Shown in pieces: positions 12,501-22,690 of a stretch of 64,000 nucleotides of DNA. The notes under the pieces are model-generated. The model was not told where the DNA came from. It saw only the letters and a list, made by a program, of their open reading frames with translations, and did no database searches. Position 1 is the first letter of the stretch. Every line of letters begins with the position of its first letter. The position numbers and the translations under genes are program-made. Source of the stretch: Cantharellus purpuraceus (lineage: Eukaryota > Basidiomycota > Agaricomycetes > Cantharellales > Hydnaceae); contig JALBUN010000045.1 in the NCBI GenBank assembly GCA_025174535.1, forward strand, positions 1,674,001 through 1,738,000, in the 5' to 3' direction.

Positions 12501-12734
12501 GTTGGATTGCAACTTGACAATACCGAACCACCTCCAGGCCCGTCATCCCCCGGTTTGGATGACCGGACCTCACCAGAACTACGCGTCACATCGGAAACTG
12601 GCGAGGATACCGTCACCTCCGTGCTTGGCTTTGTCCCACCGCCAGACAAAAAAGCGTCTCTAACGAGAGCGCGTAGAAGCAAATTACGCAAAAGCAACAT
12701 ACGTGGCATGGTCGATGGCGCTGCTGACGGTTAA
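9537..12734 (+). CDS. EF-hand MscS-type mechanosensitive ion channel (fungal Msy1/Msy2 type)
   Basis: Membrane channel of the MscS family with a cytosolic Ca2+-binding EF-hand. Fission yeast homologues sit in ER membranes and control Ca2+ under hypo-osmotic stress. About twelve exons. The acidic N-terminus MVNFKVDTSNSH is followed by transmembrane stretches (ATFFLSTLVGSTLLAAIIVTV; WAAANLLLSWYLAMIV; QFLFFFTLVISAEKMLAHII), then a polar loop. A canonical EF-hand loop DKDNNGDISRAE lies near 11303-11338, with D1, D3, N5, D7 and E12 all present. Next come ALNTLDRIMIFAAMVILFF and the pore and beta-domain signature SLSVFNIGIGSSLTSFYT, GIAASFIFKNSASS, FDSVIFLFVTHPFDTGDRVFVD, MGLFATTFMRADGTETYYFNSQL. 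The C-terminal tail is basic and disordered, ending GMVDGAADG and TAA. All domain blocks are in order. Start chosen at the ATG of MVNFKV. Confidence 0.9.
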
Positions 12735-13059
12735 TTTGTGTGGCATATGTTGGATTCTATAGATTATGACTCGTAGACGTATTCTTGTTAAAACGTGATA
12801 AAGTCAATCCACTGGGATCACAAAAGATCGAGCAACTGATGGCCATTCAAAGGGTTTTAAATTTCAGTTACAGTGTGTTTACAACTTCACGAGATGATGC
12901 TTATACTGCAGGCTGGATGGGGTACCAGCGATTAAAGACTAAGATAGGATCATACATTTTGCAATCCCGGATAATTGGAACCGAATTGCCCCGCTCTGCT
13001 CTTCATTTGGTAGGTCAGAATCTGACATATACAGATGCTAGGCTTGCATTGGTATACTA
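12735..13059. other. Intergenic stretch between MscS gene and oxidase pseudogene
   Basis: About 325 bp. A plus-strand open frame runs through it but shows no family features. The lost C-terminal end of the oxidase pseudogene may extend into it; I could not identify its terminal motif. Confidence 0.3.
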
Positions 13060-14401
13060 CCAGTTATATACATACCATAGTTTATATATCCGTCATTATC
13101 GTCCTCCGTCGGTTGCCTCCCCGCTGCAGAATCAACAGGTCCCGTGAAATCGCTCTAGCAATACCCACGCCAGTATTGTCCTCGTCCTCTGTATCCCAGG
13201 AAATGACAATAACGATGTTTGGTTGAGGGCCGCGATAATGGAACGCTTTTGCATCCGGAGGGACAGTACAGACGGTCTTGAGTGAGACATACTCGTTATG
13301 AATTGTGACATCGAATGAAGGCAGCTCAGGTAGTCTGTGATGGGTTTCGGACAGAACCGAAACGGCTCGGTCATACATCTCCTAGACGTGTGGCGATGCA
13401 GGTGACCGCAAACTTGTTCCATCCTAGAAACTGGTGGTCAAGGAGAGGCACTTCATGTAAGCATTTTTCCTGCCTGAAACATTCTGAGTGAGGACCTCGT
13501 TTGTAACCTCATACGGTATCTCACTGGCCCGAGCAGCAACAGGTCCTAAGTGCATCAAGGGGGAACAAATGAAGCGGACATTATAACAGTAACAGGATAC
13601 ATACCAAGAGAAAAGCATTTGAAATTGGCGCGGCCTTCCTCCTCAGAGAGTACGGAGGAAGGCCATCATCGCAGCTTCCTTGTCACCAGATGTTTGCCAC
13701 CACTGATCAATAGTCTCAGCCAATTTATGGGGAAGCGAAACATGAGAAGCCCTGCAAACACGGCCCTGGTGATAGGCATTTAAACCTCTGTCACTACCCC
13801 AAAGTAGGATCTTCCTCCACGCAAGGCCCAAAAGACATCAGGGTACGAAGTCGGAGACGTGGTGACGATGGAGCCACCAGCAATTACAACAGTAACGAGG
13901 TTGTCAATGACAAGACCATGCTGTTCAGTCAGCCAGCCATATCCACCCCCCAAAGCAAGGTCAGCTACACCAGGGGTGGCCAAACCATGTGCAATTGTAG
14001 CGTAGTCAACCTTCCATGTCGCTCCACCTCCAACGAATATCAACTTCTGTTCAGGATCAACTCGCGCAGTGTTGAGATGGCGTTGCGGGGGCCATCAACG
14101 ATAGAGGACACCCCCGAAGGATTATAACCGCCACATTTGATAGCCAAAGGGATGATGTTTGAGGTGGAAAATGCAATAGCTAGAGAAATGTCGGCTTCGT
14201 CTTTGGGGAATACAGTATACTTAAAGAGTGGCTAGTACCGCCCGACCCAGCCTGTGTCAGGCAGCTTACCGTGCCTTGCATTCAGAGTTTATAGCACATT
14301 TCTGGATAGCTGCGTCCTATCCATCCGAGCCCGGTTTTACAACATCGTCTTTGAGACTTGTTGCCTTTGAGACTTGGTTTGAAAGTGTCAATCGAAGTCA
14401 T
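13060..14401 (-). pseudogene. Degenerate FAD-linked oxidase (berberine bridge enzyme-like, PCMH type)
   Basis: Intact relatives use bicovalently or covalently bound FAD to oxidise alcohols, sugars or alkaloids. A start at 14401 reads MTSIDTFKPSLK, followed by KPGSDG then an in-frame TAG where relatives have Tyr, then DAAIQKCAINSECKAR. The FAD-domain start TVFPKDEADISLAIAF and LAIKCGGYNPSGVSS are clear, but the His that normally binds FAD covalently is Tyr. The frame then shifts before [38 protein letters not shown]. The usual GTVNHTG segment is missing before [16 protein letters not shown]. Further shifts follow FGVVTE and again before EEEGRANF, and near 13090 where DGYINYG is out of frame. 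At least four disabling changes make this a pseudogene, unless sequencing errors explain several of them. Confidence 0.75.
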
Positions 14402-14702
14402 CGTTTTTACAGCTGATACTGTCAGGCATCAGGCAGATGATCACCCCCGGTAAGTGGAAACTCACAGGCACGCATGCTGCAGCCCCTTGCACGTTGGTCC
14501 GAACGCTAATAAAATGTGTTACAAATATGTGTGCACCAGTACAAGTGCCTAGCCCCTGTACCAACAGCTGCATATTAGCCACAGGGCGGCTGAAGAGGGT
14601 AAATGCACATTAATGAACCAGACACCTGTTCAACAGCTTCTTTTTTTGTATAGAAGTAATACATCACATATTAGCAGTTGATTCTCCAAGCCCCTGTGTA
14701 TG
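14402..14702. other. Left border of the transposon nest
   Basis: This 301-bp stretch separates the oxidase pseudogene from the first recognised LTR. I see no coding sequence and no copy of the repeats found further right. Confidence 0.4.
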
Positions 14703-15077
14703 TGTTATGACTATATTCATTAACACCCAGATCCTCACACATACAAAATCTATGCTCCATTTGGAAATTGTCACATCTCCATCAGTCTGTCTGATCAACA
14801 CTGCTGTTACCACCCATCTGTCTCCAGTTCCATTGATGCATCATCATCACCATAGGAACCTGGACATCCATCCCCATCAGACTCAGACATACTCATGTAA
14901 GGCCCTTGGCCTTGGAGACCCATCACTGGAGTAATTATTATTAGATTTCAAATATGTATTTAAGTTGTACTACTAGGGACTTCATTCTCCTGTTCAAATA
15001 TTGAATCAAATTTAGGTCCTAAGTCCAATCTAAAAATAACTAAGTCATACTCCATCTCCAAATCTCAATTAGTGAGG
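14703..15077 (+). repeat. Truncated Gypsy-A LTR (sense orientation)
   Basis: Starts TGTTATGACTATATTCATTAAC like the complete Gypsy-A LTRs and can be followed through the central block TTTCAAATATGTATTTAAGTTG to the GTATTAGTGAGG region, where it stops. The rest of the LTR is missing, replaced by the start of an opposite-orientation LTR. It is diverged relative to the LTR that follows. Confidence 0.75.
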
Positions 15078-15115
15078 TGTTACACACTAGGTCTGATGGA
15101 AGGTCAGAGTTGAGG

Positions 15116-15619
15116 TGTTATGCACTAGGTCCGATTGGGGGTCGGAGATTGGGTCAGAGTCGGAGCATGTCGTGGGGGTCAGGACGGACTTGGCTTCAGC
15201 TTATGTGCTGCACCTTCACTAATACCGGTGTCCAAGATTTCGGAGATGGAGTTTGACTTAGAGAGTTAGGATTGGACTTAGGAACTAGGTGTGATTCAAT
15301 ATTCAAACTGGGGAATGAAGTCCCCAGTCGGGCAACTTAAATACATATTTTGAAATCTAATGATAATTACTCCGGTGATGGGTCTCCGAGGCCGACGGCC
15401 TTACATGAGTATGTCTGAGTCTGATGGGGACGGATGTCCGGGTTCCTATGGTGATGCTGATGCATCAATTGGAACCAGAGATGGATGGGTGAGATTCGGC
15501 GGTGACAATCGGACAGGTAGATGGAGATGGCAGTTTTCAAATGGAGTATAGATTTCATATGCACGGGGATCTGAGTGGATCGGATGGGGATCTGGACATT
15601 AATGAATATAGTCATAACA
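15116..15619 (-). repeat. Gypsy-A-1 3' LTR (element on minus strand)
   Basis: About 504 bp, reading TGTTATGCACTAGG on plus to CATAACA, the reverse complement of the Gypsy-A LTR. On the minus strand it is preceded by the purine-rich AAATGGGGAGA tract seen before other Gypsy-A 3' LTRs. A 38-bp partial copy of its outer end precedes it (15078-15115), and TGAGG occurs before both starts, as if the LTR edge had been tandemly duplicated. Confidence 0.85.
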
Positions 15620-15760
15620 GTATCTCCCCATTTAAGGCCGAGCCCCTGAGGCCTCATGTCCATGGATTGAATAGGTGAGACAGTTGGGCGCAGTCAGAGT
15701 TATACTGGGGGTCTGGAGACATATAAAAGGAGGGGCATGATTGAGGTCTTATCCTCAACG

Positions 15761-16552
15761 ATGTCAAACCCTTTGGCAAGCATGAGTGTGGCTGAGCTGG
15801 AGCAGTTGCTCTTGGCCCGACGGAAGGAAGAGGAGGAGGAGCGGAAACGGAAAGAGGAGGAGGAAGCGGAATGGAGACGGAAGGAGGAGGAGGAGGAGGA
15901 ACGGAGGCGGAAGGAGGAGGAGGAGGTGGAACGGAGATGGAAGGAGGAGGAGGAGGCGGAATGGAGACAGAAGGAGGAGGAGGAAGCGGAAAGAGGAGGA
16001 AGCGAAGGCCGAGAGAGCCCGCAGGGTAAAGGAACTTGCGGCCACGATGGAGGCCGCGAGACTGAAGGAAGTGGAGGAGCAGGTGCACAAGCTAGAAGCC
16101 ACCATGGAGGTAGAGGAGGAGGTGACCGGGGCAGGGGGAACCAGCCACCCAGGAAGTCCAAGTGTGCCAATATGGACAGGGACCCCCGAGGTCGCCATCA
16201 TCTCCGTTACGCAGACGGAGACAACTTGCCCAACAACTGTCACTGTGGTTGACTCACCGTTACGTCCACAGGTACGGCCATTATTTGGGTTGGGTGCGGC
16301 TGAGGAAGATGAAGTGGCAGAGGCGGAGAGAGTGGAGGTGGAGGTGGATCCGGATGCCAATATGCAGCTCAATGCAAGTGCGGAGCCCAAGGCGGGTGTG
16401 GACGTCGGGACAGATGTGAAGCCGGATCCAACTTCAAATTGTTACGAGGAGATGGCTTGGGTAGCCGCGGTCGAGGCTCACAAAAGAGTGGAGCTCTATG
16501 CCACTACCACCAAGAAGAATCTCGACGTTGTGGTCTTTTCATTGAAGGCGTA
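15761..16552 (+). pseudogene. Gypsy-A-1 antisense accessory ORF, 5' part (acidic coiled-coil protein)
   Basis: Antisense to the Gypsy-A-1 gag-pol. A TATA box ATATAAAAGG (15721-15730) lies about 35 bp before the ATG of MSNPLASMSVAELEQLLLARR. A long Glu/Lys/Arg-rich coiled coil follows, built from repeats like RRKEEEEAEW, then VKELAATMEAARLKEVEEQ and an acidic region to FSLKA. The frame shifts inside the Glu-rich repeats near 15990. The ORF is cut off at 16553 by LTR-G, so the cysteine cluster present in Gypsy-A-2 is missing here. This copy keeps CGA at the codon that is TGA in the two other copies (LLLARRKE against LLLA-stop-WKE). Confidence 0.75.
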
Positions 16553-16914
16553 TGTCAGGGTTCAAATAAGTCATATTCTATTTTTAGTATTTTCTCTTGA
16601 CACCCCTATCAGCGCAGCCTGTCAGGGTGCGTCTCCCCTATTTCATTGCCCCTATCACTTCCCCTATCTTTCCTCCCCTATCTTGGTTCTCCTATCCGTC
16701 TCCATCATTTAGTATAAAGACTTGCCTTGGTGCAGTGTGATCCCCTCAGCTTGATCTCTGAGGATATCCGCTGTACCAGGTAAGTCCCATGTATTTATCA
16801 GAAACAGCTGTATAGACTGAGGATATCCGCTGTACCAGCTGGCATTATTTCTTATCGGCTCTCACTTATTGAGTATCTTGTTGTTGTGGCCTCGTCATCA
16901 GTGTCGCCCTCACA
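16553..16914 (+). repeat. LTR-G, left copy (362 bp)
   Basis: Runs TGTCAGGGTTCAAATAAG to GTCGCCCTCACA, with TG/CA ends. It contains a TATA-like AGTATAAAGAC and two copies of GAGGATATCCGCTGTACCAG (about 16760 and 16816). A near-identical copy lies in inverted orientation at 18555-18916. It acts as the 5' LTR of the gag-protease fragment that follows, and joins it to the truncated antisense ORF of Gypsy-A-1. Confidence 0.85.
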
Positions 16915-16982
16915 GAAGATCAAGCTCATAAGACGACCCCACACCTCATAACACTTTCCCTATTAACTACTTCACCGATACC

Positions 16983-18122
16983 ATGACCGATCAGCTCCCT
17001 GAAGCCTATTGGGACACTCTAGGTGAAAGTGGTGGCTTTCTGCGAGCATTGTTCAACACCCAGGCGCAGCAGCTCCAGCAGCTGCAACTCCAGAACCAGC
17101 ACCTCCAAAGCCAGTTTGCCAATGTCCAGAACAACCTAGCAGATGCTGCCACTGCTGCCGCCATCGCTGCAGCACAGACCATCTCTCAGACCACCTCATT
17201 TCCCACACCTTCTCCTACATCGTCATCCGTTCGTCCAATAAGGGCAGCTGAACCAGCCAAATTCAATGGAGATCGTGCAGAGACAGAAGGTTTCATTCGC
17301 TCTATCAGGCTTGCCATTGCAGTCCAGCCTACATCTTTCCCAGATGAGCGGACCAAGATCCTCTATGCCCTCTCTTTTATGACAGGAGGTTTTGCTGAAG
17401 TATGGGTGCACAATGAGACACAGGCAGTCATTGACAGGACCTCACCGCTCTCCACCTTGGAGGAATTCATTAAGCAAGTGGAGAACGCTTTTGGGGACCC
17501 TGACCGCTCTTGAACAGCACGAACAAAGCTACACAATCTTAGGATGACACCTGGCATGTCAGCGGATGAATACATGGCACAGTTTGAGATACTAGCAGGA
17601 AGGACTGGGTTTAATGATGCAGCACTGGAAGATGCCTATGCCCGAGGGCTCCCTGCAATGATTCTTGACAAGATCCATGCACAGCCATCCCTCCCATCCG
17701 ATCTCAAGGCATGGAAGGAAGCGGCCTGTCAAATTGACCGCAACCACCGTCGTCTTCTAGAAGTGAGACGTGCTCAGACTTCCCTCACTCCTGCCCGCTC
17801 TACCCCATCCCGCCCTCACAGCACTCTGGTCATCTCTGTACCAACTACCTTGGCAACCTCTAATGGTGCTGCACCTATGGATATTGACTCCAACCGCCAT
17901 CGCATTGAGACTCGGACATGCTATAACTGTGGAAAGCGTGGCCATATATCCCCAGCATGCCCTGAACCATGCAAGGAACATATCCGAGCTGATCTCACAC
18001 AAACAGCAATTGTCGGCATGATATCAGAGTCAGTAGCAGCTGCACTGAAGGCCAAGGAAGAAGTGCAGAAGGCAGTAATTCCAAAGCAAGAGGAGAAGCA
18101 GGATTTTCAGGCCAGTCAGCAG
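16983..18122 (+). pseudogene. Retrotransposon gag (LTR-G element), broken by one stop
   Basis: Starts MTDQLPEAYWDTLGE and contains a Gln-rich coiled coil, then the retrotransposon gag core with AEPAKFNGDRAETEGFIRSI, FMTGGFAEVWV and MSADEYMAQFEILAGRTGF. It ends with a CCHC zinc knuckle CYNCGKRGHISPAC and a Lys/Gln tail. A single TGA at 17511-17513 interrupts the otherwise continuous frame after FGDPDRS; the frame resumes immediately as RTRTKLHNL. It would package the element RNA into virus-like particles. Confidence 0.85.
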
Positions 18123-18554
18123 TGAAGAGCATGCCCTGCCCAAACCAGTTTTCAGTTCTTGAATCATGTACTGTAGGGCTCACAAGCGATATGTTACACG
18201 CACACTCCCTTGTCCATCAGACTGAAACCAAAACAGCCATGCCTGAAAACCCTTCTCAACTTCCAGCTAAACATGATGACCCTCCTCGTCTCTACCTTCG
18301 ATCTGCAGACATCCGTCGATGTACAAGAATTCCCATGAAAATCCACTCGGTAGACACTGGATACCCTCTAGCCGTGGATGCACTCCTCGATAGTGGTGCT
18401 ACAGGAATGTTCATTGATGCAGAATATGTCAAAGCAGAGAAACTTCGAACATGCCCTCTACCACGTGCCATACCTGTTTATAACATTGATGGGACCCCAA
18501 ATGAAGCAGGTTCAATCAAGGAAGAAGTCGATCTCATCTGCACATATGGGACCC
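18122..18554 (+). pseudogene. Retrotransposon aspartic protease fragment (LTR-G element)
   Basis: Overlaps the gag stop and reads to VDALLDSGATGMFIDAEYVKAEKL, the aspartic protease active-site motif DSGATG of Ty3/Gypsy elements. It is cut at ICTYGT by the inverted LTR-G. Reverse transcriptase, RNase H and integrase are absent, so this is the 5' part of an element only. Confidence 0.8.
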
Positions 18555-18916
18555 TGTGAGGGCAACGCTGATGACGAGGCCACAACAACAAGATACTCAA
18601 TAAGTGAGAGCCGATAAGAAATAATGCCAGCTGGTACAGCGGATATCCTCAGTCTATACAGCTGTTTCTGATAAATACATGGGACTTACCTGGTACAGCG
18701 GATATCCTCAGAGATCAAGCTGAGGGGATCACACTGCACCAAGGCAAGTCTTTATACTAAATGATGGAGACGGATAGGAGAACCAAGATAGGGGAGGAAA
18801 GATAGGGGAAGTGATAGGGGCAATGAAATAGGGGAGACGCACCCTGACAGGCTGCGCTGATAGGGGTGTCAAGAGAAAATACTAAAAATAGAATATGACT
18901 TATTTGAACCCTGACA
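18555..18916 (-). repeat. LTR-G, right copy, inverted (362 bp)
   Basis: Reverse complement of 16553-16914, reading TGTGAGGGCAACGCTGATG to AACCCTGACA. A normal LTR element has direct LTRs; this one is inverted relative to the left copy. Its inner neighbour is the protease fragment, its outer neighbour the reverse transcriptase start of Gypsy-A-1, and the flanking 5-mers (GACCC, GTTCT) do not match. Confidence 0.85.
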
Positions 18917-20900
18917 GTTCTCGTCTATGAATGTCCGGAGAGCCAGCAGCTCTTTTTGGGATAGTGAGTAGATAGGGCCAAGCGGAGGGGTGGAGTTGTC
19001 ATCCAGTTCAATCTTGAGATTGTATGGTTGGTGTTCCGCTAGAGAGTTGGCTTTAGACTTGCTGAACACATTGGCGAACTCATGATACTCCTTAGGAACC
19101 ATAGAGAGGTCCAGTGGAGTTGATTGGGCAGAACGAGTGGTGAGGAATATCGGATTGGAGAGGTGGACCTGGAATGTGTGAGAACCATCCAGTTTGCTTA
19201 GTCTGGTGAAGACCATAGCGTCCACCATCGATATAAACGGAGGGGTAGATGGAGTATCTATGGGAGTGGAGTCAGCGGAGGCGGAAGATAATTTTGCACC
19301 TATAGTTGCTGGTGACGTCGGGGATGACACAGCCTGTGCTGGAGAACGGAATGTGATATGGCCCAATGCCCAGTCAATCAACGGATTGTAGCAGGTGAGC
19401 CAGTTATGTCCAAGGACCACAGAACAGCTGGAGTCAAGCAGAGTAACATAGAATGTAAGGTTCTGGATTTCTCCGACAGAAAAATGGATAGACAGATCTA
19501 TAGCTCGTGAAATAACAGCATTAGTAGTGCCATCAAATAATCAGAGTGGTATTGGAGTTATGGTGTATGTATGGAGTTTATGTAAATCAGAAAAAGAGGA
19601 ATTGAGGAAACAGTGAGTAGAACCAGAGTCAATTAACGCTTGAATAGCGGTATCAGGAATGGAGTCGGAGTGGACAAGGAGGGTAAGGGAGTTGGAGTGG
19701 GAAAGAGCAGATGCATTCAGGCGGACCTCGTTTGTTGTACAGGGAGTACCAACGCAGCCCTCAGCCCGTACAGAGGCTATAGGACTGCTTACTATTTTTT
19801 TTGGGTCCGTCGCTTTAGCGTCGGACGTGTCCATCGTGGCGTTGGCAGCATGGCCCTTTGCCTTTGCTGCAGATGAGGTTGCCTTGTTGCAATCCTTGGC
19901 TTGATGACCAGGCTTTCCGCAGAACAGACAGAGGTTGTTGTCCATGTGGCACTGGCGTTCCTGCTGGGTACGTTTCCCATCCTTTCCCAGCTTGGTGGAG
20001 AGGTCTGGAGTACTCTTGTGAGCTCCGGAGTTATTGCTGGTGCTGGAGTTGTTCTGACCGGAACCGGAAGTGGCAGCGTTACCAGTGTTTGACTTCTGGC
20101 CTGAATTGGTGGTAGCCCACTTATCGGACCCCTTGTTGGACTTTGGGGTCTTGTCCGATGATTTGTCCGATTTGTTGTTAGTCAAATTTTCATGGGAGAC
20201 CTCAGATTGATGTTCCCAATAACGGGCGTCGATGGATTGGGCGAGCTTGTGGAGGGTAGCCGAAGTATCCGGCTTACCGACGTGTGATATCTCGTCCTTG
20301 ATGCGGGATGGGAGTCTGACGTAAAATTGGCGTCGGAGTGTGGCATCACCCCATTGGACTTTTGGAGCTAGCTGCTGGAAACTCACAATGTATTTTGCAA
20401 TTTTGTGATTTTGCTTCATCCGAAGTCGATTGAGTTCGTTCTCGGCATCGGCCTTGGGGTCGTAAGGACCGAAATTGGTCCACAGTTTGGAGATGAAGTC
20501 AGAGTAGTCCTCTGACCATATCGGGTCATCAGAGTCATCCATGAGCGCTGGCTCAAAGTAGTCCAGTGCGGTGCCCTTGAGATAGGACATGGTGAAGGTG
20601 ACCTTCACCCAATCAGATGTGAATGCATTGGGGTGGTCGCAGAAATTCAACCGGCATTGCACCAAGAATGGCTGGAGTTTGCGCGGATCAGAGCCATCAA
20701 AGGGGTCAGGTTCTCGGACCTTGGTCCAGGACTTAGGGGCTTGTGGGTTATGGATGCTGCTAGTGAGCAGGGAGATGGCTTGCACCAGATTTGGAGAGGG
20801 TGGGGTGTCATCTTCTTCATTGACGGCCTCTATGTGGTCCGTCGGTTCTTCGACAACCTCGGGGATGGTGTCGATGCTGGAGGCAGGTACCTCAATGATT
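18917..20900 (-). pseudogene. Gypsy-A-1 gag, protease and start of reverse transcriptase
   Basis: Minus-strand polyprotein, best preserved Gypsy-A gag in the window. It reads IDTIPEVVEEPTDHIEAVNEEDD, gag core VREPDPFDGSDPRKLQPFLVQC and SYLKGTALDYFEP, then zinc knuckle CLFCGKPGHQAKDC, protease LIDSGSTHCFLNSSFSDLHKL, and VLGHNWLTCYNPLIDW to the linker [31 protein letters not shown]. It stops there at LTR-G. A frame break lies near 19500 between protease and linker. Compared with Gypsy-A-2 several CGA codons are intact here. No unambiguous ATG is seen at the 5' end. Confidence 0.85.
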
Positions 20901-20960
20901 TGTGCACATTTGGAATTGGTGGTGGATCGTGGAGGAGTGAGTATGGCAGTTCGAATATAC

Positions 20961-21477
20961 TGTTACGCACTAGGTCTGATTGGGGGTCAGAGATTGGATT
21001 GGAGGTTGGGTCAGAGTCGGAGTACATCATGGGGGTCAGAACGGACTTGGCTTCAGCTTATGTGCTGTGCCCTCACTAATACTGGTGTCCGAGATTTCAG
21101 AGACGGAGTACAACTTAGAGAGTTAGGATTGGACTTAGGAACTAGGCATGATTTGGTATTCAAACTGGGGAATGAAGTCCCCAGTTGGGCAACTTAAATA
21201 CATATTTTGAAATCTAATAATAATTACTCCGGTGATGGGTCTCCGAGGCTGACAGCCTTACATGAGTATGTCTGAGTCCGATGGGGACGGATGTCCGGGT
21301 TCCTATGGTGATGCTGATGCATCAATTGGAACCGGAGATGGATGGGTGGAATTGGCGGTGACAGTTGGACAGGTAAATGGAGACGTAGCGGTTTCCAAAT
21401 GGATTATAGATTTCATATGCGCGGGGATCTGAGTGGATCAGACGGGGATCTGGTCGTTAATGAATATAGTCATAACA
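20961..21477 (-). repeat. Gypsy-A-1 5' LTR
   Basis: About 517 bp, reading TGTTACGCACTAGG to GTCATAACA on plus. It stands in the correct place and orientation to be the 5' LTR of the minus-strand Gypsy-A-1. The outer flank CAACT does not match the flank of the 3' LTR (TGAGG), so the two LTRs did not arise from one simple insertion without later exchange. Confidence 0.85.
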
Positions 21478-21662
21478 CAACTCCAACACTGGTAACACCA
21501 CTGCTTCCAGTTCTGGTCAGAACAACTCCAGCACTGGCAACAACTCTGGAGCTCACAAGAGCACTCCAGACCTCTCCACCAAGCTGGGGAAGGATGGCAA
21601 ACTTACCCAGCAGGAATTCCAGCGCTGCATGGATAACAACCTCTGTCTGTTCTGTGGAAAGC
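21478..21662 (+). repeat. Fragment of a further Gypsy-A gag
   Basis: Plus-strand sequence reading GAHKSTPDLSTKLGKDGK, a Gln-rich stretch and the first half of the CCHC knuckle (NNLCLFCGK), homologous to the gag of Gypsy-A-1 and -2. It is cut abruptly on the left by the Gypsy-A-1 LTR and on the right by LTR-C. Confidence 0.8.
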
Positions 21663-22428
21663 TGTTGTTCCAGCTTCCGGATGTCTAGCTGCCAGACTTC
21701 TGGGGAGAAAGGAGAAGAGAGGGGGATTAGAGGGGACAGGGGAGGGACAGGAGCATATAGGAGGCTCAGGAGGTTTGGAGGGGCAAAGGGGGTAAAGGAG
21801 GACGGTTACAGGAATGGAATAGGGAACAGGAGAAGCCCCTGTGAGTTCCAGAACTTCCTGGACATTATTTTCGCTTTTATTTTCATCATTTCATCATCAT
21901 GGACACTTCCCCCCATCATCATCTCATCATCCATCTCATCATTGACTCAGGACATTTACGAATGACTCCACTCATTCATAGGACTTAGTATCATATATAA
22001 ACCACATCTGTAATGCACTTGAACTGATAGAGTAATTATCTCTCACTTATTCTGTCTGTGTGTCTGAATCTATTCGTATCTGGAATATCTCCAGAACGAA
22101 CGCGTATTTCTATTAGCTTTTGCATATTATATTAGAATATTGCATATCCCACTCGAATATCGAATTACGAAGCCATACAATCACTGGCTACTTTTTTATT
22201 AAGCATTTACTCTCGTTCGAGTCATCTGCTCCTCATCCCTGCTTAAATTGTTGATATCTAGACGAAGATAACACCAAATCCCATCAAACTTCGTAGGAAG
22301 ATACTAATCAAGTATATCTTCAATTCGACTACGCATACATCCAGTTCCCATCACTCCCTCTGTCTCTATTCGACTTCTGCTCGTCACTACACCACAGCAA
22401 AGCAATTATTTACATTATTCAAATAACA
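21663..22428 (+). repeat. LTR-C solo copy (766 bp), plus orientation
   Basis: Runs TGTTGTTCCAGCTTCC to TCAAATAACA with TG/CA ends and a TATA-like ATCATATATAAACC. A second, inverted copy is at 48510-49234. Left neighbour is Gypsy-A gag, right neighbour Gypsy-B pol, and the flanking 5-mers (AAAGC, CATTC) differ, so this copy marks a junction between unrelated elements. Confidence 0.8.
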
Positions 22429-22690
22429 CATTCCACATCAGTCTCATTTGACCATATGTGTTGAATGATGAGATGAGATTCCCGAAATGGGGAGCAAAGT
22501 CATTTTATGACTTTGGAAACAATGACAAGCAAGAGTGGCTCATTGATGAAATCATCGCTCATCGATGGATAAGCAATAAAGAACTTGAATTTCAAGTTCT
22601 ATGGATGTTGGGAGATGTCACCTGGGAACCTTACACATCATGTAAGGACCTAGAAGCGACAGACGATTATTTAGAGCTTCAAGGGGTGAC
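22429..22690 (+). pseudogene. Gypsy-B-2 pol C-terminus (chromodomain)
   Basis: Reads NDEMRFPKWGAKSFYDFGNNDKQEWLIDEI, ELEFQVLWMLGDVTWEPY and TDDYLELQGV, a chromodomain like that at the end of many fungal Ty3/Gypsy integrases, which directs integration to modified chromatin. Homologous to 46085-46310 in Gypsy-B-1. It ends at GTGAC (22686-22690), a 5-bp duplication beside repeat E. Confidence 0.8.

Noticed and set aside
16983..18554. LTR-G unit as a complete terminal-inverted-repeat DNA transposon
   Set aside because: Its content is gag, CCHC knuckle and aspartic protease, and its 362-bp ends have LTR features (TG/CA, TATA); the inversion is more likely a rearrangement. No target duplication flanks it.
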